Shown in pieces: positions 35,569 to 44,152 of a DNA stretch of 64,000 nt. Origin of the DNA: Streptomyces cavernae (lineage in GTDB: Bacteria > Actinomycetota > Actinomycetes > Streptomycetales > Streptomycetaceae); contig NZ_RPDJ01000005.1 of assembly GCF_004023625.1 (NCBI RefSeq), positions 124,001-188,000 on the forward strand, given 5' to 3'. The position numbers and the translations under genes are program-made. The notes beneath the pieces were generated by a model that was given only the letters and a program-made list of their open reading frames with translations, ran no database searches and was not told where the DNA came from. Within the stretch, counting starts at the first letter, position 1, and every line of letters starts with the position of its first letter.

Positions 35569-36481
35569 GGGACTCGAGATCGCCGAACACCAGCTCCGTG
35601 TTGATCGCGATCCCCGCCAGGTGCCCGGCGCTCGCCGCGTTGATCACCTGTGCCTGCATGGTCGCCGCGTTTCCCGCCGCCCAGACCCCGGGAACCGTGG
35701 TCCGCCCGGTCTCGTCGACCACCGGGAACTTGCCGAAAGGTGTCTCGCGCAGTTCGGCGCCGAGCCGTCCGAGCAACTCGGTCCGGGGCCGTATCCCCGG
35801 ACCGACGAACAGCACCTCACGCGGGTGGACACGGCCGTCGGCGAGCCGCACCCCGGTGAGCCGGTCCTCCTCCACCACGAGCCCGCCGACCTCGCCGTCC
35901 ACCACCTCGATGCCCGCCGCGGCGAGCCGGCCGAGCTCGTCCTCCGCCTCGAGCGTGTGCCGGAAGAACACCACGTCCTTCGACCACTGGCTCACCAGCA
36001 GTGCCTGGTGCACGCTCATCGGCCCGGTGGCCAGCACACCGAAGGCCCGGTCGCGGACCTCCCAGCCGTGGCAGTACGGGCAGTGCACGACATCCGGCCC
36101 GCCCCACCGCTCGGCGATCCCGGGCACGTCCGGCAGTTCGTCGACGAGGCCGGTGGCGATCACCAGCCGCCGGGCGCCCACGGACCGTCCGCCGGAGAGG
36201 GTGACCGTGAAGCCGTCGGCACCGTCCCGTGCGGCGTCCAGCACCCGCTCCCGGACCAGCTCGACCCCGTACCCCTGGATCTCCCGCCGCCCTTCGGCGA
36301 GGAAATCGGCGGGCGGCATGCCGTCCCGGGACAGATAGCCGTGCATGTGCGCGGCGGGCGCGTTGCGCGGTTCGCCGGCGTCGACGACGAGCACCCGGCG
36401 CCGGGACCGGCCGAGGACCAGTGCCGCGGCGAGCCCCGCCGCGCCGCCTCCGACGACGACGACTTCGTACTGCTGGGTCAT
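35552..36481 (-). CDS. Thioredoxin-reductase-like FAD/NAD(P) oxidoreductase
   Basis: A 309-residue pyridine nucleotide-disulfide oxidoreductase of the short TrxR fold. FAD binding is VVVGGGAAGLAAAL, the redox pair is CPYC in HCPYCHGWEV, and GVWAAGNAAT closes the FAD site. It differs from classical TrxR (CATCDG), so the electron acceptor is uncertain. ATG at 36481 has GGAGGTGG upstream. Divergent from an XRE-cupin regulator that probably controls it. Confidence 0.9.
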   Translation of the reverse strand: MTQQYEVVVVGGGAAGLAAALVLGRSRRRVLVVDAGEPRNAPAAHMHGYLSRDGMPPADFLAEGRREIQGYGVELVRERVLDAARDGADGFTVTLSGGRSVGARRLVIATGLVDELPDVPGIAERWGGPDVVHCPYCHGWEVRDRAFGVLATGPMSVHQALLVSQWSKDVVFFRHTLEAEDELGRLAAAGIEVVDGEVGGLVVEEDRLTGVRLADGRVHPREVLFVGPGIRPRTELLGRLGAELRETPFGKFPVVDETGRTTVPGVWAAGNAATMQAQVINAASAGHLAGIAINTELVFGDLESPARKP

Positions 36482-36536
36482 GGTGACCACCTCCACGAAG
36501 AAGGTCGCCCGACCACCGCGGGATTGACAAACTACT

Positions 36537-36551
36537 TTGCTGATTCTGCAA
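36537..36551. promoter_or_regulatory. Operator overlapping the XRE gene promoter
   Basis: TTGCTGATTCTGCAA is a near-perfect 15-bp palindrome (one mismatched pair). TTGACA (36524-36529) lies upstream at a distance fitting a -35, so the palindrome would cover the -10 region of the XRE gene, whose ATG is only nine bases further. This suggests autorepression and a very short leader. Confidence 0.6.
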
Positions 36552-36559
36552 TAGGTGCC

Positions 36560-37147
36560 ATGAGTGACACGGTGCAGCAGACCGATGAGGTCCTCGCGGA
36601 GGTCGGTCCGCGGCTCCGGCGTATCCGCAAGGAGCGCGGTGCCACGCTGGCGGGGTTGTCGCAGGCCACCGGGATCTCCGTGAGCACGCTCTCCCGGCTG
36701 GAGTCGGGGCTGCGCAAGCCCAGCCTGGAACTGCTGCTGCCGATCGCCCGCGCGCACCACGTGGCGCTGGACGAACTGGTCGGCGCGCCGCCGGTGGGTG
36801 ATCCGCGCGTGCGCGCCCGGCCGATCGTGCGGCACGGGCGCACCTATTGGCCGCTGACCCGGCAGCCGGGCGGACTGCAGGCCTTCAAGGTGCTGGTGCC
36901 GCAGGGCAGTCTCGAACCGGAACCGCGCACGCACGAGGGCTACGAGTGGCTGTACGTGCTGGCCGGGCGGCTGCGGGTGGTGCTCGGCCAGCACGACGTG
37001 GTGCTGTCGGCCGGGGAGGCCGCGGAGTTCGACACCCGGGTGCCGCACTGGTTCGGATCGACGGGGGAGGGGCCGGTGGAGTTCCTCAGCCTGTTCGGGC
37101 CGCAGGGGGAGCGCATGCATGTGCGGGCACGGCCGTCCCGGTCGTGA
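36560..37147 (+). CDS. XRE-family regulator with cupin domain
   Basis: A 195-residue regulator. The HTH (about 15-70) contains TLAGLSQATGISVSTLSRLE; the C-terminal cupin (about 110-180) has EPEPRTHEGYEWLYVLAGRL in two adjoining pieces and a second PHWFGST motif. Such proteins repress neighbouring detoxification or redox genes in response to a small ligand bound by the cupin. ATG at 36560 is nine bases past the operator. The stop codon lies in a tandem repeat. Confidence 0.92.
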   Translation: MSDTVQQTDEVLAEVGPRLRRIRKERGATLAGLSQATGISVSTLSRLESGLRKPSLELLLPIARAHHVALDELVGAPPVGDPRVRARPIVRHGRTYWPLTRQPGGLQAFKVLVPQGSLEPEPRTHEGYEWLYVLAGRLRVVLGQHDVVLSAGEAAEFDTRVPHWFGSTGEGPVEFLSLFGPQGERMHVRARPSRS

Positions 37148-37240
37148 GCGCTGTTCGGTGGTCCTGAGCGCTGTTCTCCGATCGTGAGCCGTCTTCTGTG
37201 AACCTGGGCCGTGTTCCGCGATGGTGAGCGGTGTTCTGTT
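37141..37240. repeat. 20-bp tandem repeat spanning the XRE gene stop
   Basis: Five imperfect 19-21-bp units (GTGAGCGCTGTTCTCCGATC type) start with the last codons and TGA of the XRE gene and continue to about 37240. Confidence 0.75.
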
Positions 37241-37271
37241 TCGAGACACCCACGACTGTTCCCAGATGGGC

Positions 37272-37283
37272 AAGCGACCGCTT
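37272..37283. promoter_or_regulatory. Inverted-repeat operator candidate upstream of quinone oxidoreductase
   Basis: AAGCGACCGCTT is a 12-bp inverted repeat (one central mismatched pair) 49 bp before the first ATG of the oxidoreductase/acyl-CoA dehydrogenase operon. It resembles operators of TetR regulators of acyl-CoA genes in form; no such regulator is adjacent. Confidence 0.45.
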
Positions 37284-37332
37284 AGTATGCGGAGGACCCC
37301 GGTCCGACGGAGCAGTCCTGTGGAGGCCCCGC

Positions 37333-38310
37333 ATGCAGGCATGGCAAGTGCACCGGAACGGCGAGCCGAGCGAGGTGATGACCCTCGAGGACGTGGCGCG
37401 CCCGGAACCCGGCGACGGCCAGGTGTTGCTCAAGGTGCGGGCGGCCAACATCAACTTCCCGGACGCACTGCTGTGCCGCGGCCAGTACCAGATCACGCCA
37501 CCGCTGCCGTTCACGCCCGGCGTGGAGATCTGCGGCGAGACCGAGGACGGCCGACGGGTGATCGCCAACCCCGTACTGCCCCACGGCGGCTTCGCCGAGT
37601 ACACGGTCGCGGACGCGGCCGCCGTACTGCCGGCCCCGGACGCCCTGGACGACGCCGAGGCCGCCGCCCTGCACATCGGCTACCAAACCGGGTGGTTCGC
37701 GCTCCACCGCAGGGCCCGGCTGGAGGCCGGCGAGACGCTGCTCGTGCACGCCGCCGCAGGCGGGGTCGGCAGCGCCGCTGTGCAGCTGGGCAAGGCGGCG
37801 GGCGCCACGGTCATCGGGGTCGTGGGCGGCGCCGACAAGGCCGCCGTCGCATCCGAGCTGGGCTGCGACCTCGTCATCGACCGGCGCACCGAGGACGTCA
37901 TCGCCACCGTGAAGCAGGCCACCGGCGGCCGGGGCGCGGATGTCGTCTACGACCCCGTCGGCGGTGCCGCGTACGCGCAGTCCGCGAAGGTCGTCGCGTT
38001 CGAGGGACGGATCGTGGTCGTCGGCTTCGCCAGCGGCTCCATCCCGAGCCCGGCCCTCAACCACGCCCTGGTGAAGAACTACTCGATCCTGGGCCTGCAC
38101 TGGGGCCTGTACAACACCAAGAACCCCAAGCTCGTCCAGCACTGCCACGAACAGCTCACCGAACTGGCCGCGCGGGGTGCGATCAAGCCGCTGGTCAGTG
38201 AGCGGGTACCGCTGGGCGGCGCGGCCGACGCCGTGCAGCGGGTCGCCGACGGGCTCACCACCGGACGGGTCGCCGTCGTCCCCGGCGACACCGAAGGAGA
38301 AGCGGCATGA
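37333..38310 (+). CDS. NADPH:quinone oxidoreductase (zinc-free MDR family)
   Basis: A 325-residue medium-chain reductase. The nucleotide-binding motif is VHAAAGGVGSAAVQLGKAAG and FTPGVEICGE is the family N-terminal segment. The zinc ligands of alcohol dehydrogenases are absent. It reduces quinones or 2-enoyl thioesters with NADPH. ATG at 37333 has GGAGG upstream. It overlaps the next gene (ATGA), placing it in an acyl-CoA oxidation operon, which favours an enoyl- or quinone-type role there. Confidence 0.92.
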   Translation: MQAWQVHRNGEPSEVMTLEDVARPEPGDGQVLLKVRAANINFPDALLCRGQYQITPPLPFTPGVEICGETEDGRRVIANPVLPHGGFAEYTVADAAAVLPAPDALDDAEAAALHIGYQTGWFALHRRARLEAGETLLVHAAAGGVGSAAVQLGKAAGATVIGVVGGADKAAVASELGCDLVIDRRTEDVIATVKQATGGRGADVVYDPVGGAAYAQSAKVVAFEGRIVVVGFASGSIPSPALNHALVKNYSILGLHWGLYNTKNPKLVQHCHEQLTELAARGAIKPLVSERVPLGGAADAVQRVADGLTTGRVAVVPGDTEGEAA

Positions 38311-39497
38311 CCGTCACGCCCGACGCGGCCGAACTGCGCCGCCGTACCCAGGAGTTGCTCGCCGCGCATCCTCCGGCCGACACCGGGCGGCTCGACTTCC
38401 TCAAGGCCCGCTTCGACGCCGGACTCGCCTGGGTGCACTACCCCGAGGGTCTCGGCGGGCTGGGCGCTCCCCGTTCCCTCCAGGCCGTCGTGGACGCCGA
38501 GTTGGAGGCCGCCGACGCGCCCGACAACGACCCGCGGCGGATCGGCATCGGCCTCGGCATGGCCGCCCCGACGATCCTCGGCTTCGGCACCGAGGAGCAG
38601 AAGAAGCGCTTCCTCAGGCCGCTGTGGACCGGCGAGGAGGTCTGGTGCCAACTCTTCAGTGAGCCGGGCGCCGGATCCGACCTCGCCGCGCTCGGCACGC
38701 GTGCCGTACGGGACGGCGACGACTGGGTCGTCAACGGACAGAAGGTGTGGACCTCGAGCGCCCATCTCGCCCGCTGGGCCATCCTCATCGCCCGCACCGA
38801 CCCGGAGGTGCCCAAGCACCGCGGCATCACCTACTTCGTCTGCGACATGACCGACCCGGGCGTCGAGGTCCGGCCCCTGCGCCAGATCACCGGCGAGGCC
38901 GAGTTCAACGAGGTCTTCCTCACCGACGTGCGCATCCCCGACGCACACCGGCTCGGCGAGATCGGCGACGGCTGGCGGGTCGCCCAGACCACCCTGATGA
39001 ACGAGCGCGTCTCCATCGGCGGCATGCGGATCCCGCGCGAGGGCGGCATGATCGGCCCGGTCGCGAAGACCTGGCGCGAACGCCCCGAACTGCGCACCCA
39101 CGACCTCCACCAGCGGCTGCTGAAGCTGTGGGTCGAGGCCGAGGTCGCCCGGCTCACCGGCGAGCGGCTGCGCCAGCAACTCGTCGCGGGGCAGCCCGGC
39201 CCCGAGGGCTCCGGCATGAAGCTGGCGTTCGCCCGGCTCAACCAGGAGATCAGTGGCCTGGAGGTCGAACTCCGCGGCGAAGAGGGTCTGTCGTACGACG
39301 ACTGGACCATGCGCCGCCCGGAACTGGTCGACTTCACCGGCCGCGACGCCGGCTACCGCTATCTCCGCTCCAAGGGCAACAGCATCGAGGGCGGGACAAG
39401 TGAGGTCCTGCTCAACATCGTCGCCGAGCGCGTCCTGGGCCTGCCGGCCGAGCCGCGCACCGACAAGGACGTCGCGTGGAAGGACCTGGCCCGATGA
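38307..39497 (+). CDS. Acyl-CoA dehydrogenase, catalytic partner
   Basis: A 396-residue acyl-CoA dehydrogenase. FAD and substrate motifs are CQLFSEPGAGSDLA and VWTSSAHLARW. The C-terminal SIEGGTSEV retains the Glu of the catalytic-base motif. Start overlaps the previous stop by four bases. It is immediately followed by a second, divergent acyl-CoA dehydrogenase, the arrangement of actinobacterial heteromeric FadE pairs that act on bulky side chains. Confidence 0.92.
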   Translation: MTVTPDAAELRRRTQELLAAHPPADTGRLDFLKARFDAGLAWVHYPEGLGGLGAPRSLQAVVDAELEAADAPDNDPRRIGIGLGMAAPTILGFGTEEQKKRFLRPLWTGEEVWCQLFSEPGAGSDLAALGTRAVRDGDDWVVNGQKVWTSSAHLARWAILIARTDPEVPKHRGITYFVCDMTDPGVEVRPLRQITGEAEFNEVFLTDVRIPDAHRLGEIGDGWRVAQTTLMNERVSIGGMRIPREGGMIGPVAKTWRERPELRTHDLHQRLLKLWVEAEVARLTGERLRQQLVAGQPGPEGSGMKLAFARLNQEISGLEVELRGEEGLSYDDWTMRRPELVDFTGRDAGYRYLRSKGNSIEGGTSEVLLNIVAERVLGLPAEPRTDKDVAWKDLAR

Positions 39498-40591
39498 GCA
39501 GCACGAGCACACAGCCCGACCTGCTCTACACCGAGGAGGAAGAGGCCCTGCGCGCGGCCGTCCGTGGTCTGCTCGCCGATCACTGCGACGCGGCCGGCGT
39601 GATCGCCCGCACCGAGACGGACACGCCGCACGACATGTCGCTGTGGAAGGTCCTCTCCGACGGCATGGGGCTCGCAGGCCTGCTGGTGCCCGAGGAACTG
39701 GGCGGCCAGGGCGCCTCGCACCGCGAAGCCGCCGTCGTCCTCGAGGAACTGGGGCGATCGGTCGCGCCCGTGCCCTACCTCACGAGTGCCGTCGTCGCCA
39801 CCGAGGCGCTGCTGGCCTGCGGAACCGAGGACCTGATCACCGAACTGGCGGGCGGCCGGGCGATCGGAGCCCTCGCCGTCGCGCTGAACGTGGCAACGGG
39901 CGGGGCCTACCGGCTCGTACGGCAGGAAAACGGAGCCCTGCACGGCGAGTTGACCGCGGTCGCGGACGCGGCCTGCGCCGACGTGCTGCTCGTGCCCGCG
40001 GACGACGGCGGCCTGTACGCGGTCGACGCCTCCGCCGTGACCGTCACGCCGCAGGTGTCCCTCGACCTGACCCGCCCGCTGGCGAAGGTCTCCCTCGACG
40101 GGGCGCCGGGACGACTGCTGGGGGACGCCGAACCCGCCGTGCAGCGCGCCCTGCGCGCCGGGGCCGGGCTGCTCGCCTCCGAGCAACTGGGCCTCACCGA
40201 CTGGTGCTTGACGGAGACGGTCCGCCATCTGAAGGACCGCAAACAGTTCAACCGGCCCGTCGGCGGTTTCCAGGCCCTCAAGCACCGGCTCGCCCAGCTG
40301 TGGCTGGAGTCGGTCAACCTGCGGGCGGCGGCACGGAACGCGGCCGGCGCCCTCGCCACCGGCAGCGGGGACACCGACCTGGCGGTCGCGGTCGCCCAGG
40401 CGTACGCCGCACCCGTCGCGGTCCACGCGGCCGAGGAGGCAGTCCAGTTGCACGGTGGCATCGGCATGACCTGGGAACACCCCGCGCACCTCTATCTGAA
40501 GCGGGCCAAGGCGGACGCGATCGCCTACGGCACGGCGGGCGGCCACCGCGAGGCACTGGCCGGCCTCGTCGATCTGCCCGCGCCGTCCTAG
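39494..40591 (+). CDS. Acyl-CoA dehydrogenase, non-catalytic-type partner
   Basis: A 365-residue acyl-CoA dehydrogenase-fold protein. The C-terminal HGGIGMTWEHPAHLYLKRA segment is conserved, but the following region (AYGTAGGHRE) lacks the YEGT-type catalytic Glu of the partner. The protein probably forms a heterotetramer with the 38307 gene product. ATG at 39494 overlaps the preceding stop (ATGA). The stop is followed at once by GCCCTGTCGTCAAA, also found at 6910. Confidence 0.9.
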   Translation: MSSTSTQPDLLYTEEEEALRAAVRGLLADHCDAAGVIARTETDTPHDMSLWKVLSDGMGLAGLLVPEELGGQGASHREAAVVLEELGRSVAPVPYLTSAVVATEALLACGTEDLITELAGGRAIGALAVALNVATGGAYRLVRQENGALHGELTAVADAACADVLLVPADDGGLYAVDASAVTVTPQVSLDLTRPLAKVSLDGAPGRLLGDAEPAVQRALRAGAGLLASEQLGLTDWCLTETVRHLKDRKQFNRPVGGFQALKHRLAQLWLESVNLRAAARNAAGALATGSGDTDLAVAVAQAYAAPVAVHAAEEAVQLHGGIGMTWEHPAHLYLKRAKADAIAYGTAGGHREALAGLVDLPAPS

Positions 40592-40635
40592 CCCTGTCGT
40601 CAAACTTCGCCGACGATAGGCCGTCGACCCGGTGA

Positions 40636-40666
40636 GGCCTGCCCCGGCCGGGGGGCTGGGCAGGCC
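40636..40666 (+). terminator. Terminator of the acyl-CoA dehydrogenase operon
   Basis: GGCCTGCCC (40636-40644) and GGGCAGGCC (40658-40666) form a perfect 9-bp stem around a GC-rich 13-base loop, 45 bp after the operon's last stop. Confidence 0.65.
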
Positions 40667-40744
40667 GTCACCGAGGTCGGCCGGGCAGGCGGGCCCATGT
40701 CCTGATGCCCCCGATGCCCCACCGATGCTCGGTAATCGGGCCGT

Positions 40745-40880
40745 GCCCGGATGCCGGACGCTGCGGCGGAACGCCGGTCTTCACACGCCGGATCTTCGCA
40801 CGTTGGACGCCGGTCTTCCGACGTCGGATGCCGGACTTCCCACGCCGGACGCCGGACGCCCTACGTCGGACGCAGTAGGC
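40745..40880. repeat. Degenerate short repeats in the 406-bp gap before the phospholipase-like gene
   Basis: Between 40592 and 40997 there is no supported gene. 40745-40880 is built from imperfect 12-15-bp units such as ACGCCGGTCTTC, ACGTCGGATGCC and ACGCCGGACGCC. A promoter for the next gene presumably lies between 40880 and 40985. Confidence 0.55.
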
Positions 40881-40997
40881 CGGACCCAGGTGAACGCACG
40901 ACGGCGGTCCGGCCAACTCCCCGCACAGCTCTGCTCCTTGCGGTCGTTTCCGCCGCATACTCGCTGGGATCCGTACGGCATTCCAGGGAGGCACGGC

Positions 40998-41861
40998 ATG
41001 GCCCTCACCACCCGACGCAGAGCCCTCACCACCCTCGGCGCCGCCCTAGCGGGCTCCATCGCGGTGCCGTCGTACGCGACGGCGGGCGAGTCGAGGCGGC
41101 ACCGACCGCGTCCGCTGTGGCGCGCCCACGCGCACAACGACTACGAGCACCCCCGCCCTCTCTTCGACGCCCTCGACCACCGCTTCGGCAGCGTCGAGGC
41201 CGACATCTTCCTGGTCGGCGGCCAACTCCTCGTCGCCCACGACCCGGTGGACCTCGATCCGCGGCGCACCCTCGAGTCCCTCTACCTCAAGCCGCTCGCC
41301 GCCCGGGTGAAGGCCAACCACGGCTGGGTCTACCGGGGGCAGCGCAGGCCGTTACAGCTCCTCATCGACATCAAGACCGAGGGCGCGTCGACCTATCTCG
41401 AACTCGACCGTCAACTGCTGCGGTACCGCAACCTGTTCACCACGTACGAGCACGGACGCATGTACCCCGGCGCGGTCACCGCCGTCATATCCGGCGACCG
41501 CGCGGCCCGTGTCCCCATGGAGGCACAGACCGTCCGCCGTGCCTTCTACGACGGCCGACTCGCCGACCTGGGAAGTGCGGCGCCCGCCTCCTTCATCCCG
41601 CTCATCAGCGACAACTGGACGCTGAACTTCACCTGGCAGGGTGTCGGCGCGTTCCCCGCGGCGGAGCGGGCCAAGCTGCACGACATCGTCAGGCGGGCCC
41701 ACGACCGCTGGCAGAGGGTCCGGTTCTGGGCCACGCCCGACCTCGCCGGAGCGGCCCGTGACGCGGTCTGGGGCGAACTCCTCGCCGCCGGCGTGGACCA
41801 CCTCAACACCGACGACCTCGCGGGCCTCGAAGCGTTCCTGGACGCCCGCCACCGGCAGTAA
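40998..41861 (+). CDS. Exported PI-PLC-like phosphodiesterase domain protein
   Basis: A 287-residue protein. The N-terminus (TTRRRALTTLGAALAG) has a twin-arginine-type signal, cleavage near ATA at about residue 30. The mature part is of the phosphatidylinositol-phospholipase C/glycerophosphodiesterase TIM-barrel type: HAHNDYEHPRPLFDAL carries the first His, VEADIFL the metal acid and LLVAHDP the second His. It probably cleaves phosphodiesters of lipids outside the cell. ATG at 40998 has GGGAGG upstream. Confidence 0.85.
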   Translation: MALTTRRRALTTLGAALAGSIAVPSYATAGESRRHRPRPLWRAHAHNDYEHPRPLFDALDHRFGSVEADIFLVGGQLLVAHDPVDLDPRRTLESLYLKPLAARVKANHGWVYRGQRRPLQLLIDIKTEGASTYLELDRQLLRYRNLFTTYEHGRMYPGAVTAVISGDRAARVPMEAQTVRRAFYDGRLADLGSAAPASFIPLISDNWTLNFTWQGVGAFPAAERAKLHDIVRRAHDRWQRVRFWATPDLAGAARDAVWGELLAAGVDHLNTDDLAGLEAFLDARHRQ

Positions 41862-41959
41862 CACCCGTTCGGCGGACACGCCGGTCGCCCGAACGCCTCC
41901 TCCGCTACGCCACACTTGCGGCCGAATGCCGCGAAATGGACGTGGCGGAGGAGGCGATG

Positions 41960-42154
41960 ATGGCTATTTCCATCTCTGTGGTGCTGCTGCTGTTGATCCT
42001 TGCCCTGGTCTTCATGCGCAGCGGCGGCCTGAAGTTCCCGCACGCCCTGGTCTGCGTCCTGCTCGGCTTCCTGCTGGCGAGCTCCAGCGTGGCACCGACG
42101 ATCCACAACGGGCTCGTCGGCACCGCGGAGATCGTCAGCGGCCTGCGGCCCTGA
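41960..42154 (+). CDS. Small conserved membrane protein
   Basis: A 64-residue protein (MAISISVVLLLLILAL...). It has one or two membrane segments and the LKFPHALVCVLLGFLLASSSVAPT core, which I recall from many small Streptomyces proteins, some in integrated plasmids. The ATG at 41960 has GGAGGAGG five bases upstream, better spaced than the ATG at 41957. Function unknown. Confidence 0.75.
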   Translation: MAISISVVLLLLILALVFMRSGGLKFPHALVCVLLGFLLASSSVAPTIHNGLVGTAEIVSGLRP

Positions 42155-42225
42155 GCCTCGCCGAGCGCCACAGGACAGTGATCGCCGCCAGGCAAACCAA
42201 CTGTTCTGTTCGGTAACGTGGGGAC

Positions 42226-42834
42226 ATGGCTGACCAGCCCCTGACCGCGCGCGGAGCCGCGACGTACCAACGCATCCTCGATGTGGCGACCCAGGAGTTC
42301 GCCGAGCATGGGATCGCCGGAGCGCGTGTCGAGCGGATCGTGGCCGCCGCTCGCACCAACAAGGCGCAGCTCTACGCCTACTTCGGCAACAAGGAAGGGC
42401 TCTTCGACGCCATCTTCCTCGGCTCGCTGGAGCGGATCGTGAACGTCGTCCCGATCGACGCCACCGACCTCGCGGACTGGGCGGTACGCCTCTACGACGA
42501 GTACCTCCGCCGCCCCGACCTCATCCGACTGGCCACCTGGGCACGCCTGGAGCGACGCCCGGCCGGCCACCTGGTCGAGGATTCCGACCGTCTCGACGAC
42601 CCGAAACTGCGCGCCATCGCCGAGGCCCAAGCCGCCGGCCTGGTACGCCAGGGAGACCCGTTCGACGTCATGGCCATGGTTATCGCGATGTCCATGGCGT
42701 GGTCACCGGTCAGCAATGTCTACGCGGCGACCGCGGAGGAGCCCCCCGAACTGCACGAGCAGCGTCGCGCACTGCTCCGCGAGAGCGTCCGCCGCGCCAT
42801 GACGGCGTCTGGCGGGGCTGTCGGTGATCCATAG
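42226..42834 (+). CDS. TetR-family regulator
   Basis: A 202-residue TetR regulator with an HTH at about residues 12-60 (FAEHGIAGARVERIVAAART, LYAYFGNKEGLF). The rest is a helical ligand domain. ATG at 42226 follows GTGGGG. The leader contains AACTGTTCTGTTCGGTAAC, where an operator could lie. A short-chain dehydrogenase follows 91 bp downstream on the same strand and is its likely target. Confidence 0.92.
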   Translation: MADQPLTARGAATYQRILDVATQEFAEHGIAGARVERIVAAARTNKAQLYAYFGNKEGLFDAIFLGSLERIVNVVPIDATDLADWAVRLYDEYLRRPDLIRLATWARLERRPAGHLVEDSDRLDDPKLRAIAEAQAAGLVRQGDPFDVMAMVIAMSMAWSPVSNVYAATAEEPPELHEQRRALLRESVRRAMTASGGAVGDP

Positions 42835-42925
42835 GCGATTTGTCGGTGGCCGCTGGAACGGTGGGCGTCGAGTCGCACAGCGGAGCAGCCGCAGCCGCCG
42901 TCAACCGCAAGGGAGCCCCGTCGTC

Positions 42926-43876
42926 ATGTCGTCCACGTCCTCCATCGTGCCCTGGGATGTCCAACGGCCGCCGCGTGCCGATGGCCGCGTCTTCCTGGTC
43001 ACCGGCGGCAACGCCGGCATCGGGTACTTCGTCGCGGAGCAGTTGTCGGCAACCGGGGCGACCGTCGTACTCGGCAGCAGGAATCCTGCGAAGGCCGAGG
43101 TCGCCGCGGCCTCGATCCGCGCGCACGTCGCCGGCGCGCGGGTGCGGTCCGCGCGGCTGGACCTGGCCGACCTCTCCTCGCTCATAACAGCGGTGGAGTC
43201 ACTGGAGGTCGGCTGCCTCGATGCGGTGGTACACAACGCCGGCGTCGCGCTTGACGACCCGTCGCGCAGGGAGACCGAGGACGGTCACGAGCTCATGTTC
43301 GGCACGAACCACCTCGGGCACTTCGCGTTGACCCATTGGCTGATGCCGCTGCTGTCGGCTGCGCCGGCGGCCCGCATCGTGACCATGGGCAGCTTCGCGG
43401 CGAAGTCGGAGCGGCTCGACCTGGGCGACCTGCAGTCCCGGAAGGACTACCGGCCCAAGCGCGCCTACGGACGCTCGAAGTTGGCACAGATGTACTGCGG
43501 CGTCGAACTCGACCGCCGCCTGCGCGCTGCCGGCAGCACGGTGACGAGCGTGGTGGTCCACCCCGGCGGCGCGCTTGACTCCCTCACCCCGTCACGGCCG
43601 CCGGTCCATGTGCGAACCGCCGGCGCACGGCTGGGCGCGGCACCTGCGGCCCTCCTCGTCCAGGGCAAGCACGCCGGCGCATGGCCCGCGGTCCGCGCGG
43701 TGCTCGACCCGGCCGTGCGCGGAGGCCAACTGTGGGGACCGCGCGTCTTCGGCCTGCGCGGCGAGCCCCGACGTGAACCGGTGTGGAACCACCTCGGCGA
43801 CACCTCCGTCGCGGCGCGGTTGTGGGACGCGAGCTGTGATCTGACCGGCGTCGACATCGGTACTGTCCCCGGATAG
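42926..43876 (+). CDS. Short-chain dehydrogenase/reductase
   Basis: A 316-residue SDR. TGGNAGIG is the cofactor loop, HNAG the stabilising motif, and the catalytic Tyr-Lys is AYGRSK. It is of the retinol-dehydrogenase-like size. ATG at 42926 has GGGAG upstream; the frame is open further but begins within the TetR stop region. Probably co-transcribed with the TetR gene. Confidence 0.9.
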   Translation: MSSTSSIVPWDVQRPPRADGRVFLVTGGNAGIGYFVAEQLSATGATVVLGSRNPAKAEVAAASIRAHVAGARVRSARLDLADLSSLITAVESLEVGCLDAVVHNAGVALDDPSRRETEDGHELMFGTNHLGHFALTHWLMPLLSAAPAARIVTMGSFAAKSERLDLGDLQSRKDYRPKRAYGRSKLAQMYCGVELDRRLRAAGSTVTSVVVHPGGALDSLTPSRPPVHVRTAGARLGAAPAALLVQGKHAGAWPAVRAVLDPAVRGGQLWGPRVFGLRGEPRREPVWNHLGDTSVAARLWDASCDLTGVDIGTVPG

Positions 43877-44101
43877 CGACAACGGCGGCGACTGGGGCGG
43901 CCACTGGCGCGGCTACCGGGGCAGGCGAGGTCCCGAGTTTCTGGAGCATGACCTCGCGTTCGGTGTTCACCGGCTGCTCGAGGTACTTCGCCCGGCGGCC
44001 GGGACGCGTGGACGCTGACGCGCCGGAGGGAGCGGTCCATTGGGGCGCGTACTTCCGCTCCGGGAACTCCGGGCGGAAGTTCAACGCGGTCGACGGCTAC
44101 C

Positions 44102-44132
44102 GAGGCCGCTCCGGATCGTCCGGAGCGGCCTC
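44102..44132 (-). terminator. Strong hairpin terminator
   Basis: GAGGCCGCTCCGGA (44102-44115) and its complement (44119-44132) form a perfect 14-bp stem with a 3-base loop, 20 bp past the stop of the DUF3455 gene and also downstream of the SDR gene. The 43877-44101 stretch carries no gene. Confidence 0.8.
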
Positions 44133-44152
44133 TGCCGTTGTTCCTTACCGCA

